Assembly (NCBI RefSeq): GCF_004114425.1
Contig: NZ_RDQF01000045.1
Location: 1 to 62,749, forward strand
Source: Bradyrhizobium vignae
Lineage (GTDB): Bacteria; Pseudomonadota; Alphaproteobacteria; Rhizobiales; Xanthobacteraceae
Direction: 5' to 3'
DNA: 62,749 bases
The notes under the pieces were generated by a model. That model saw nothing but the letters and a program-made list of their open reading frames with translations. It was not told where the DNA came from and ran no database searches. Position 1 is the first letter of the stretch. Each line of letters opens with the position of its first letter. Positions 22,801-30,353 of this stretch are shown piece by piece. The translations under genes were made by a program, and so were the position numbers.

Positions 22801-23133
22801 ATGATGAGGACGTTGACTGTTGCGCTATTGGCGGGCGTGGGTGCCTTGGCAGCCGCCTCGGGGGCGAAGGCTTCCGATATCTATACCAGCAGCGAATACA
22901 CCAATCCCGATCTCGTCCAGCAGGTGCGGCTGGTCTGTGACGATGCCGGCAATTGCTATCGCAGTCGCCGCGGCGGGCGCGTGATCGTACGCGACTCCTA
23001 CGCGACGATGCCGCGCGACCGTTACTACGAGCGCCGCACCTACCGCGATTGGGACGACGGTCCGCGCGGCGGTGTCGGCATTCGCGCACCGGGCGTCAGC
23101 GTGGGCGTCGGTGTCGGCGACGATCGCTGGTAG
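22801..23133 (+). CDS. Secreted Arg/Gly/Asp-rich hypothetical protein
   Basis: A 110-residue protein with signal peptide MMRTLTVALLAGVGALAAAS ending near AKAS, after GAGGAGGAC. The mature part contains a two-cysteine loop (VCDDAGNCYRSRRGGRVIVR), then a Tyr/Arg-rich stretch and a Gly/Val repeat tail (VSVGVGVGDDRW). Such proteins are frequent in Bradyrhizobium periplasm or envelope; no function is known. Confidence 0.65.
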   Translation: MMRTLTVALLAGVGALAAASGAKASDIYTSSEYTNPDLVQQVRLVCDDAGNCYRSRRGGRVIVRDSYATMPRDRYYERRTYRDWDDGPRGGVGIRAPGVSVGVGVGDDRW

Positions 23134-23207
23134 TCGCTCCAAGATGAATGATGAGCGGGACCGGGCGGATTCGCCCGGTCCTGTTCACGTGCGCGGTCTG
23201 ACCAGCG

Positions 23208-23350
23208 TCAGGCGGGCACAGCGTGCTGCTGGAACTGCTCGTAGGCCGCGATCGCGTCGGCGGCACAGCGATGGCCCGCCGCCCATGTAGACGACCATGC
23301 CGAGCGTCTCCTCGATCTCTTGGCGCGTCGCACCGAGCCTGACGAGCTAG
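23208..23350 (-). pseudogene. Fragment of carboxymuconolactone decarboxylase (AhpD-like) family gene
   Basis: The minus strand encodes LVRLGATRQEIEETLGMVVY then MGGGPS, and in a shifted frame CAADAIAAYEQFQQHAVPA and stop. This is the C-terminal helix pair of CMD/AhpD-like proteins (GAT-EEI-ET---Y-GGGP---A--A---F). The N-terminal half with the CxxC site is absent and a frame break follows GGGPS, so it is a remnant. It lies just after the YeeE/YedE pair. Confidence 0.65.
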
Positions 23351-23360
23351 CTCTTGTCGT

Positions 23361-23828
23361 TCAGGTTTCTAGCGGATCGGCCGGCGTGACGAAGCGAGAC
23401 ACTGGCGGCAGGTGAGCAATGAAACGGGCCAGCACCATGCCGCCGCACATCGCCGCAACGAAGATGACCGCGGAGAGCGACCCGAATCCGAGCGCGGTCA
23501 GCGCCGGTCCCGGACAGAAGCCCACCAATCCCCAGCCGACGCCGAAGATCGCGGGACCTGCGACGATCCTGGGATCGATGTCTCGCCGTGTCGGCAGATA
23601 AAATCGATCGGCGAAGAACGGGCGCGCGAGCTTCAGGACGCGGCTGAAGCCGATGAAGGTCACAGCCACCGCGCCTGCCATCACGAAGGCGAGGCTCGCA
23701 TCCCATGTCCCCGCCGGAATGCCGCCGATGTCCAGGAAGTTCAGCACCTTGGCCGGGTTCGACATGCCGGAGACGATGAGGCCGACACCGAAGATCAGCC
23801 CGATCGCGAATTGAACGAGGATTACCAT
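23361..23828 (-). CDS. YeeE/YedE-type transporter half, DUF6691 (PmpB-like)
   Basis: A 155-residue membrane protein with four or five helices. It begins MVILVQFAIGLIFGVGLIVS and carries GMSNPAKVLNFLDIGG and a GWGLVGFCPGPALTALG cysteine-containing helix, both characteristic of the YeeE/YedE sulphur-transport superfamily. The partner gene ends five bases upstream, so the two form an operon and probably a heterodimer. The family is linked to uptake of reduced sulphur species; the specific substrate is not determined. Confidence 0.85.
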   Translation of the reverse strand: MVILVQFAIGLIFGVGLIVSGMSNPAKVLNFLDIGGIPAGTWDASLAFVMAGAVAVTFIGFSRVLKLARPFFADRFYLPTRRDIDPRIVAGPAIFGVGWGLVGFCPGPALTALGFGSLSAVIFVAAMCGGMVLARFIAHLPPVSRFVTPADPLET

Positions 23829-23833
23829 CGCGA

Positions 23834-24262
23834 TCAGCTCCAGTGCCGCATCACGAAGACGGTCGCCATGCCGGCCGCCATGAAGGTCATGGTCGCGACC
23901 AGCGAGCGTACCGACAGCCGCGACAAGCCGCAAACGCCGTGTCCCGAGGTGCAGCCGCTGCCCCACACCGAACCGAAGCCCGTCAGCAATCCGCCAAGGA
24001 TCAGGACGGCCGGCCCCGCCGCGATGGTCTGCGCCGGCAGGTCTCCGGTGACGAGGCGCACCAGCACGGGCGCGGCGACGAGACCGGCGACGAAGGCGAG
24101 GCGCCCGGCGAATTCGCGGTCCTCATAGGGCGGAAACAGTCGAGCCGCGATGCCGCTGACCCCGGCAATCCGCCCCGTAGCCCACATCAGCAGAACGGCG
24201 GCGAGGCCGATCATCGCGCCGCCCAGAAGTGAGGCCAGCGGTGTGAAAGGTGTGGCGATCAT
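23834..24262 (-). CDS. YeeE/YedE-type transporter half (PmpA-like)
   Basis: A 142-residue membrane protein. GAMIGLAAVLLMWATGRIAG, GLLTGFGSVWGSGCTSGHGV and CGLSRLSVRSLVATMTFM are the signature helices with the conserved cysteines of the thiosulphate/sulphur-transport YeeE/YedE family. It is the first gene of a two-gene operon with the DUF6691 partner. Confidence 0.87.
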   Translation of the reverse strand: MIATPFTPLASLLGGAMIGLAAVLLMWATGRIAGVSGIAARLFPPYEDREFAGRLAFVAGLVAAPVLVRLVTGDLPAQTIAAGPAVLILGGLLTGFGSVWGSGCTSGHGVCGLSRLSVRSLVATMTFMAAGMATVFVMRHWS

Positions 24263-24404
24263 CTAGATCCTCCGGGTCGAGAAGCGATCCTGCGCATCAA
24301 TCGTCCAACTGCCGATCTGCCAGCCGGACGCTCAACGAGACGTTAATACTACCACTCGAATTGAAGCAGCGTCCCAACTGTATTTTCCATTCTTTGCGCT
24401 AAGC

Positions 24405-25622
24405 ATGACTAGGCAGCACGGGCTTGGTCCGCGTGCTTGGGGACAACGGGACGTGGTCGACACCGCGCAGCAGGCGACGATCCATCCGGCATCGGCAAGG
24501 CACGCCGGAGCCGCGCCCGCGCGCATCCCGCTTGCCGCAGTCGACACCGGCCAATGGCGCGCGCTTGCACAGCGCGCGATCGAGCCCAACGGATATTACC
24601 TGCCCGCCTGGGAGCTCGCCGTCAGCGCAACCGCGGGCGGCCGCACGGATGCCTCGGCGCTGCCTGCATTCGACGGATCTTCGACCCGGCTGATCGGCTT
24701 GATGCCGGTGATCTCGCTTTGGCGCGCCTGGAAGATTCCCCTGCCCGCGCTGGTGAGCGCGCATCCCTATGGCACGCTGTGCAGCCCGCTGCTCGACCGC
24801 GACGCTCCGCTCGAGGCGGCCACGCATCTGTTGCAGCAGGCGCGCGAGGCCGGCGCGCATGCGCTCGTGCTGAACGACGTCGCGCTCGACGGCGCTGCGA
24901 TGAAGGCGCTCGAGCAGATCCTGAACCGCGACGGCCTGAAGCCGAAAATCCTCAGCTCCTATATCCGTGCCAGCCTCGATGCGACGCAGGATGGCGAAAC
25001 GCTGTTACGAGACGCGCTCGGCGCCAAGAAGCTCAAGGAGTTGCGCCGCCAGCGCCATCGCCTGGAAGAGCACGGCCCCGTCGCGTTCGAGGTTGCGCGC
25101 AGCTCCGGCGAGATCGGACGGGCGCTCGAAAATTTCCTGCAGCTCGAAGCCAGCGGCTGGAAGGGCAAGCGCGGTACCGCGCTGGTCCAGCACGCGGGCG
25201 ATGCGACCTTCATCCGTCGCGCCGTGCCGGCGCTGGCAGAAACCGCGCAGTGCGAGATCGTCACGCTTCGCGCCGGCACGACGCCGGTCGCCAGCGGCAT
25301 CGTGCTGCGCCATCAGGACCGCGCCTTCTTCTTCAAGCTCGGCATCGACGAGCGCTTCGCGAAATATTCGCCGGGCGTGCAGCTCACGCTCGACCTCACC
25401 CGCCATCTCTGCGCCGATCCCGCCATCGCCAGCGCGGACTCGACGGCAAGCGCCGACCACCCCATGATCAACCCGATCTGGCGCGGACGCTTCGCGATCG
25501 GCGACGTGCTGATCCCGCTGCGGCGGCACGATCCGGTGGTGACGCTCATTCATGCGGCGCTGCTCGGCCTAAACGCCGCGCACCAGACCGCGCGACGCGT
25601 GGTCCGTCGGCTCCGCAAATAG
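24405..25622 (+). CDS. GNAT-like (BioF2-like / CelD-type) acyltransferase family protein
   Basis: A 405-residue soluble protein with a double GNAT-like arrangement. The core block LGAKKLKELRRQRHRLEEHG, FLQLEASGWKGKRGTAL and LRAGTTPVASGIVLRHQDRA, followed by KLGIDERFAKYSPGVQLTLD, matches proteins annotated as CelD/BcsL-type acetyltransferases. These often act in polysaccharide or envelope synthesis. The first ~50 residues are poorly constrained, so the start could be further in. No operon partner. Confidence 0.75.
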   Translation: MTRQHGLGPRAWGQRDVVDTAQQATIHPASARHAGAAPARIPLAAVDTGQWRALAQRAIEPNGYYLPAWELAVSATAGGRTDASALPAFDGSSTRLIGLMPVISLWRAWKIPLPALVSAHPYGTLCSPLLDRDAPLEAATHLLQQAREAGAHALVLNDVALDGAAMKALEQILNRDGLKPKILSSYIRASLDATQDGETLLRDALGAKKLKELRRQRHRLEEHGPVAFEVARSSGEIGRALENFLQLEASGWKGKRGTALVQHAGDATFIRRAVPALAETAQCEIVTLRAGTTPVASGIVLRHQDRAFFFKLGIDERFAKYSPGVQLTLDLTRHLCADPAIASADSTASADHPMINPIWRGRFAIGDVLIPLRRHDPVVTLIHAALLGLNAAHQTARRVVRRLRK

Positions 25623-25628
25623 CCAAAA

Positions 25629-26294
25629 CTACTCAGCCGCCTGCGCGTTGATCTCTTCCGAGACCTGACGGATGGCGCGGGCGAGCAGGTTCGGATCCTG
25701 CGCGCCGGAGACGGCGTATTTCTGCGCGAACACGTAAGTCGGCACGCCGGAGATGCCCTTCTCGGCGGCTTCCTGCGCGTCCGCCGAAACGCGTGCGACG
25801 TCCTCGTCGGTGGCAAGGCGCTTACGCACATCCTCCGCGTCGAGACCGATATCAGCGGCCGCCTGCACCAGCACGTTGACGTCGGTGAGATCGCCGCCGT
25901 CGCGGAAATAGAGCTCCATCAGGCGCTGCTTCATCTCGGGCGCCTTTCCGATCGCGTCCGCCCATAGGATCAGGCGATGGCAGTCGATCGTGTTGGGCTG
26001 GCGCGCCACCAGCTCGGGCTTGTAGACGAGGCCCTCCTCGCCCGCGGCCGCAACGACGCGTCCGGCAATGCCCTTATAGGCTTCGACCGAGCCGAACTTC
26101 TTCGTGAGATACTCCTCACGGCTGATGCCTTCGCGCGGCACCCAGGGATTGAGGAAGAACGGACGGAAGTTGAGCTTGACCGGAACGTCGGGCACCAGCG
26201 CCAGCGCGCTCTCGATGCGGTGCTTACCGATGTAGCACCAGGGGCACACCACGTCGGAGACGACGTCGATCTGCAGCGGCTTCAGCGTGCTCAT
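25629..26294 (-). CDS. DsbA-family oxidoreductase (FrnE-like)
   Basis: A 221-residue thioredoxin-fold protein without a signal peptide. The active-site CPWC is at residues 17-20 (DVVSDVVCPWCYIGKHRIE), and GISGVPTYVFAQKYAVSGAQ is the cis-proline loop. The family includes cytoplasmic FrnE-like disulphide isomerases. The ATG at 26294 is right before the first beta strand. It lies downstream of the XRE regulator on the same strand, 80 bases apart. Confidence 0.87.
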   Translation of the reverse strand: MSTLKPLQIDVVSDVVCPWCYIGKHRIESALALVPDVPVKLNFRPFFLNPWVPREGISREEYLTKKFGSVEAYKGIAGRVVAAAGEEGLVYKPELVARQPNTIDCHRLILWADAIGKAPEMKQRLMELYFRDGGDLTDVNVLVQAAADIGLDAEDVRKRLATDEDVARVSADAQEAAEKGISGVPTYVFAQKYAVSGAQDPNLLARAIRQVSEEINAQAAE

Positions 26295-26374
26295 GTCAGG
26301 CGCCTCCTTGGCGGTAAAGGTTGGCCCAAAGATAAGCCGAACCCGTGCCGAGGCAAGGGCGCCGGATGAGGGCG

Positions 26375-27196
26375 CTACGTCATGGCTGCCGCGATCTGCT
26401 TCAGCCGCTCGGCGGTGCGCTCGTCCGCTGGAAAGAACGTCTCCAGCGCCAGCTCCGACAGCGTGATATCCACGGGCGTGCCGAACACCATGGTGGTGGA
26501 GAAGAAACTTAGTATCTCCCCGCCAAGACGCAGCTTGAATGGAATGGCGACATTGTCGCTCGACAGCGGAGCCGAACGCGCCGGGACGGGATAGCTCTTC
26601 AAGTCGTTGTAGAGCTTGATCAGCTCCGGGTCGGCCGTGGCCTCGCATTGGCGGTGCAGCCGCTCCAGCAGATGCCCGCACCATTCGGCGAGATTGACCG
26701 TGCGCGGCGCCAGCGCCTCGGGATGGAAGGCGAGCCGCAGCACGTTAAAGGGCTGCCCGAGCAGATGCTGCGGGATGCCGTCGAGCAGCGGCGCCACCAT
26801 GCGGTTGGCGGAGACGAGGTTCCAGTGCCTGTCCACCGCAAGCGCGGGATTGGGCTCATGCGCTTTCAAGACGAGGTCGATCGCCTGACGGGCTGATTTC
26901 AAGGCGGGATCCTCCAGCGGTCGCTGCGGGAAGGCCGGCGCGTAACCGGCCGCGACCAGCAGCACGTTGCGTTCGCGCAGGGGCACGTCGAGGCGTTCGG
27001 CCAGCCTGAGCACCATGTCGCGCGAGGGCGCGGCCCGGCCGGTCTCGACGAAGCTCAGATGCCGCGCCGAGATCTCGGCTTCGCCCGCGAGATCCAGCTG
27101 GCTCATGCGGCGGCGCTGCCGCCATTCGCGCAGGTGATCGCCGATATGGATCGGCTGGCTGCGTTCGGTCCGTGCCGTGGATGCATGTGCGTTCAT
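26375..27196 (-). CDS. XRE-family regulator with MmyB-like C-terminal domain
   Basis: A 273-residue protein. Residues about 18-75 are a Cro/CI helix-turn-helix (GDHLREWRQRRRMSQLDLAG, EISARHLSFVETGRAAPSRD). Residues about 105-265 are the MmyB-like ligand-binding PAS-type domain (NPALAVDRHWNLVSANRMVA, LEDPALKSARQAIDLVL). Family members often sense a small ligand and control an adjacent gene. The palindrome at 27232-27248, between this gene and the divergent genes at 27298, is the likely operator. Confidence 0.88.
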   Translation of the reverse strand: MNAHASTARTERSQPIHIGDHLREWRQRRRMSQLDLAGEAEISARHLSFVETGRAAPSRDMVLRLAERLDVPLRERNVLLVAAGYAPAFPQRPLEDPALKSARQAIDLVLKAHEPNPALAVDRHWNLVSANRMVAPLLDGIPQHLLGQPFNVLRLAFHPEALAPRTVNLAEWCGHLLERLHRQCEATADPELIKLYNDLKSYPVPARSAPLSSDNVAIPFKLRLGGEILSFFSTTMVFGTPVDITLSELALETFFPADERTAERLKQIAAAMT

Positions 27197-27231
27197 GACC
27201 GAAAACCTAACATGCGGATTTCGGTCCTTCC

Positions 27232-27248
27232 ATTACCCACGAGGTAAT
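27232..27248. promoter_or_regulatory. Palindrome, candidate operator of the XRE/MmyB regulator
   Basis: ATTACC-CACGA-GGTAAT, a perfect 6-bp dyad with a 5-bp centre, lying between the divergent regulator and the genes starting at 27298. Assignment to this regulator is inference from position. Confidence 0.5.
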
Positions 27249-27297
27249 CGAAATGGGGCGCCGGCACGCGCATCCTGGGTCGCAACAGGAGAGACCC

Positions 27298-27528
27298 ATG
27301 ATCGCGCTGCTGCTCTATCGGACCGTCGCAGACCACGTCTTGCCCTGGGCCATGGCGTTCGCAGCCCGGATGCTGGCGCGCAGCCTCAACATGCCCGAGC
27401 CGCTGGTGCATTCGACCGGTGACTATGTCCTCGCGCAGGTCATCGCTTTCGAGCACGGCGTCGGAAAGAGCCTCTGCCCATTCCGCCTCGCCCGCCTGCT
27501 CCGCGCCTGGTGGCGCGGACGGCACTGA
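27298..27528 (+). CDS. Hypothetical protein (76 residues)
   Basis: MIALLLYRTVADHVLPWAMA, then a helical stretch and a basic tail (LARLLRAWWRGRH). The ATG follows CAGGAGAG. No domain is recognised; it is weakly amphipathic with a hydrophobic start. It is followed 29 bases later by a four-helix membrane protein, probably in one operon under the divergent XRE regulator. Confidence 0.55.
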   Translation: MIALLLYRTVADHVLPWAMAFAARMLARSLNMPEPLVHSTGDYVLAQVIAFEHGVGKSLCPFRLARLLRAWWRGRH

Positions 27529-27557
27529 ATTCCACCCCAGCCCAAAGGAGACCTACG

Positions 27558-27956
27558 ATGATCGACGCATCCATCTTCCTGCGCCGTGCCCTGCTCGCCG
27601 ACGCCATCTTCAGCGGCGTTGCCGCTCTCGGCTTCGCCTTCGGCGCGAGCGCGGTCGCAATGCTGTTCAATCTGCCCGAAGCGCTGCTGCGCGAGACCGG
27701 CCTGTTCCTGATCGCCTACACCGCCCTGGTGGGCTGGCTCGCCTCGCGGGCCACAGTGGCGAAACCTCTCATCCTGCTGGTCGTGATCGGCAACGGGGCC
27801 TGGACGGTCGGCAGCATCGCGCTGCTGCTCTCTGGCGCGGTGTCGCCGAACCTTGCGGGCGCGCTAATGGTCGTGGCGCAGGCGATCGCGACCGGCGTGT
27901 TTGCGGAGCTGCAATTTTTGGGATTGCGGAAGAGCGCGGATGTGGTGGCGGCGTGA
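27558..27956 (+). CDS. Four-helix membrane protein, unknown function
   Basis: A 132-residue protein with four hydrophobic segments: AIFSGVAALGFAFGASAVAM, GLFLIAYTALVGWLASRATV, a PLILLVVIGNGAWTVGSIAL helix and a final LAGALMVVAQAIATGVF helix. AAAGGAG precedes the ATG. The pattern resembles small inner-membrane proteins next to MmyB-like regulators. No transport or catalytic motif is seen. Confidence 0.7.
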   Translation: MIDASIFLRRALLADAIFSGVAALGFAFGASAVAMLFNLPEALLRETGLFLIAYTALVGWLASRATVAKPLILLVVIGNGAWTVGSIALLLSGAVSPNLAGALMVVAQAIATGVFAELQFLGLRKSADVVAA

Positions 27957-27984
27957 GACCCGGCTCGTCCTTCACCACGCGCTG

Positions 27985-28148
27985 TCGCCCGGCTCGACCG
28001 GGCGACGACAGTATTCCAGAGGCCGTAGTCGTACGCGGAGAAGCCGCGGCGTACTGGATGCCCTGGTCCCGTGTCCGCCAAGGCTACGCCGGGCCACAAA
28101 GGTGCTCGGCACGCCGGAGCTTTAGCGAAGGCGGCAAGCCGGGGCATG
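27985..28148. repeat. Degenerate palindromic repeat region, family B relative
   Basis: Contains GTCGCCCGGCTCGACCGGGCGAC, then GTACTGGATGCCCTGGTCCC and GGCAAGCCGGGGCATGACAGC, echoing the family B element at 9048. There is no coding signal in this gap between convergent genes. Confidence 0.55.
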
Positions 28149-28176
28149 ACAGCGGAGCTAGAAGTGCAAGCGCGGG

Positions 28177-28737
28177 CTACCCCCGCGCGCGGCCGTTGGG
28201 CTTGCCGATGGCGTGGCCGTTGAGCTTCTTCTTTTTCGCCGTTTTTGTCGGCGCCTTCTTGGTCGCCTTACGCTCGGTGCGCGCCTTCACCTTGGCCCGT
28301 TCGGCCCGCGCTTCGGCGCGGAGCTTCTTGCGCTTCTTCTCGCAGGAGTCGCACTTGCAGCCGATCGGCTTCAGATAGGCTTTGAAATAGTCGGTGCCGT
28401 AATCGTAGTTGATCTCGTCGCCCGGTTCGATGTTCTTGATGGCGCGGATATAGACCTTGCGCTCGCGTGGGCGGACGTCGGACTCGGCGTTGGGCCGGCA
28501 GGAATGATTGATGTAGCGGGCGAGGTTCTTGCGCACGGAGCCGTCGATGGTCCAGCGCCCGTTGAGCTCGAACAGATATTTGTTCTCGATCTCGTCCTGC
28601 TCGGGAATCCGCGAGTCCAGGATTGGTCCGAAATAGCGGATGATCCGGGTGCCCTTCTTGATCGGCTTGGTGGCGAAGAGGCCGAGCCCGGTCTTGGAGC
28701 GGCCGACGCGATAAGGTTTGTTGGAGGTGATTGGCAT
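28177..28737 (-). CDS. SET-domain protein lysine methyltransferase-like
   Basis: A 186-residue protein with a compact SET domain: GRSKTGLGLFATKPIKKGTR at the N-terminus, NHSCRPN at residues 77-83, YDYG at 111-114, and a post-SET cysteine cluster C127-x-C129-x2-C132 that likely binds zinc. The C-terminal ~50 residues are Lys/Ala/Arg-rich (KKAPTKTAKKKK), resembling a histone-H1-like tail. Bacterial SET proteins methylate lysines of unknown or ribosomal/nucleoid proteins. The ATG at 28737 is preferred over an upstream TTG. Its 3' end faces a repeat-filled gap. Confidence 0.85.
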   Translation of the reverse strand: MPITSNKPYRVGRSKTGLGLFATKPIKKGTRIIRYFGPILDSRIPEQDEIENKYLFELNGRWTIDGSVRKNLARYINHSCRPNAESDVRPRERKVYIRAIKNIEPGDEINYDYGTDYFKAYLKPIGCKCDSCEKKRKKLRAEARAERAKVKARTERKATKKAPTKTAKKKKLNGHAIGKPNGRARG

Positions 28738-28901
28738 GATCAAGGGAATGAGAACGCGAACAAGGCCGGATCGGCTTAAAGCGAAGCCGCTCTTCTAGAA
28801 CGATTCCGCGCCGCTGTCAGGTATATCCTGTCATTGTTTGAACCTTGCCCACAATCAAGACGTCTGATGGTACCGAGTTCCCGCTGCATCGAAAGCCGCA
28901 T

Positions 28902-29507
28902 ATGAACCGCATTGTCAGCACCGGCTTGGCTGTCTTGATGACTTGCGTCGGCCTAAACGGCGCCGGCGCCCAATCCGCGGGCAGCACCTACACCTCGACG
29001 GCAGCAAAAGATTGCCGCCAAATCGGCAAGTCCAGCACGCTCGACGGCAGCACCATGCGGGTGTGTCCGGGCAAGGACGGTCTGATGGTGCTGATTGCCG
29101 AGGATGATCTTCGCGAGACCGTGTCGGTCGGCCGCAATCGCAAGCAAGCCGCCGAGGAACCGGCGGCCAAGACCTGGTTCGCGCCGTTCAATTCGTCCGA
29201 GACCACCGTCGAATGGCGCGTGGCCGGCGCAAAGCCGTTTGCGATGATCCAGCGTTGGCACATCGCCGACAACGCCGATCCCGATAAGCAGGGAAGGCCG
29301 AACACCAAGGCCATGCTGGTCGTGACGCGGCTACCACCGGGCCCGGTCTGCCACGTCGCCTATGTCGATGCCGCCGCCAATGCTGATGCCAACGAGCTCG
29401 CGCGCAAGGCGGCCGACGAACTGGCGCGCAGCTTCACATGCGGCAAGGACGAGGTGAAGATCGTCGGCACGCGTGGCCGCGCGATCGAGCTGGCGACCAT
29501 GCACTGA
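28902..29507 (+). CDS. Secreted hypothetical protein (201 residues)
   Basis: Signal peptide in MNRIVSTGLAVLMTCVGLNG, cleavage likely after AGA. The mature part has three to four cysteines (KDCRQIG, MRVCPGKDGLM, PVCHVAYVD, FTCGKDEVK), spaced as in disulphide-bonded periplasmic proteins. No known family. Convergent with the TetR gene 14 bases downstream. Confidence 0.65.
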   Translation: MNRIVSTGLAVLMTCVGLNGAGAQSAGSTYTSTAAKDCRQIGKSSTLDGSTMRVCPGKDGLMVLIAEDDLRETVSVGRNRKQAAEEPAAKTWFAPFNSSETTVEWRVAGAKPFAMIQRWHIADNADPDKQGRPNTKAMLVVTRLPPGPVCHVAYVDAAANADANELARKAADELARSFTCGKDEVKIVGTRGRAIELATMH

Positions 29508-29520
29508 GCGAGCAGCGGCC

Positions 29521-30249
29521 CTACGTCGGAAATTTCGCGGCGTAGGTCGACTTCAAGATCGCCTCCAGAAGCTGCTCCGCCGTGGTGCCTGCCGGCAGCC
29601 GCTGCAAAATATCCTCGAGCCGGCCGTCGAGCAGCAGCATGGTGAAGCCATGCACCATCGACCAGGCCCGCGCGATCGCGGCGCCCTGCTCCAGCGTCAG
29701 CGTATCGCCGCTGATCCGCTCCTGCCGCATGGTGGCGATGGCATTCGCAAGCCCGGCGAAAGAGGCTTCGGCCGCCTCGTGCAGCGACGGCCTGGAATAA
29801 TCGAGGCGCTCGGTGCGGAACATGATGCCGTACATGCCGGGATGGGCCTGCGCGTAGGCGACATAGGCTTTCGGCCGCGCCAGCGCGCGTTCCAGCGGCG
29901 TGGTCGCGCTGTCACAGGCCGACGCCATCGCCGCGTTGAATTGGCGGAAGCCGACCGCCGCAAGCTCGCTGAGCAGACCGGTGAGATCGCCGAAATGGTG
30001 CGTCGGTGCGGCATGCGAGACGCCCGCCTCGCGTGCCACCGCGCGCAAGGTCAGGCCGGCAAGGCCATCGCGCTCGAGCACGCGTTCGGCGGCCAGGAGC
30101 AGCGCTTCGCGCAGGGCGCCGTGATGATACGGCGTCTCGGTTTTCGCGCTCGTCGCGCGGCGTGGCGGATGCGATGCCGCGGTCGAGATCGTTCTTCTGG
30201 GGGTACGCGAGCTTCGCGCCGTTTCGCTCTTGGTGTCGGTCTTGGCCAT
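29521..30249 (-). CDS. TetR-family transcriptional regulator
   Basis: A 242-residue protein with a long basic, low-complexity N-terminus and then a TetR HTH (ALLLAAERVLERDGLAGLTL, VAREAGVSHAAPTHHFGDL). A helical ligand-binding domain follows, with HPGMYGIMFRTERLDY and the C-terminal AWSMVHGFTMLLLDGRLE typical of TetR C13-like domains. It is divergent from the carotenoid oxygenase gene. Perfect palindromes at 30322-30340 and 32174-32192 are its probable operators, and a half site overlaps the putative -35 of its own promoter, suggesting autoregulation. Confidence 0.88.
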   Translation of the reverse strand: MAKTDTKSETARSSRTPRRTISTAASHPPRRATSAKTETPYHHGALREALLLAAERVLERDGLAGLTLRAVAREAGVSHAAPTHHFGDLTGLLSELAAVGFRQFNAAMASACDSATTPLERALARPKAYVAYAQAHPGMYGIMFRTERLDYSRPSLHEAAEASFAGLANAIATMRQERISGDTLTLEQGAAIARAWSMVHGFTMLLLDGRLEDILQRLPAGTTAEQLLEAILKSTYAAKFPT

Positions 30250-30272
30250 TTGCAAGCTATATGACGCAATAT

Positions 30273-30340
30273 TGACAGTGTAAAGATTTCACTTGACGGA
30301 CGCCGCGATCGGCTCTATTCGATCTTTACGATGTAAAGAT
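30273..30340. promoter_or_regulatory. Promoter/operator of the carotenoid oxygenase gene and tetR
   Basis: Contains the perfect dyad ATCTTTAC-GAT-GTAAAGAT (30322-30340), a half site GTGTAAAGATTTC (30279-30291), and on the plus strand TTGACG-17-TATTCG as -35/-10. On the minus strand, TTTACA-17-TATAGC over the half site may drive tetR. AGGAGG follows directly at 30341. Confidence 0.7.
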
Positions 30341-30353
30341 AGGAGGGATCGCC

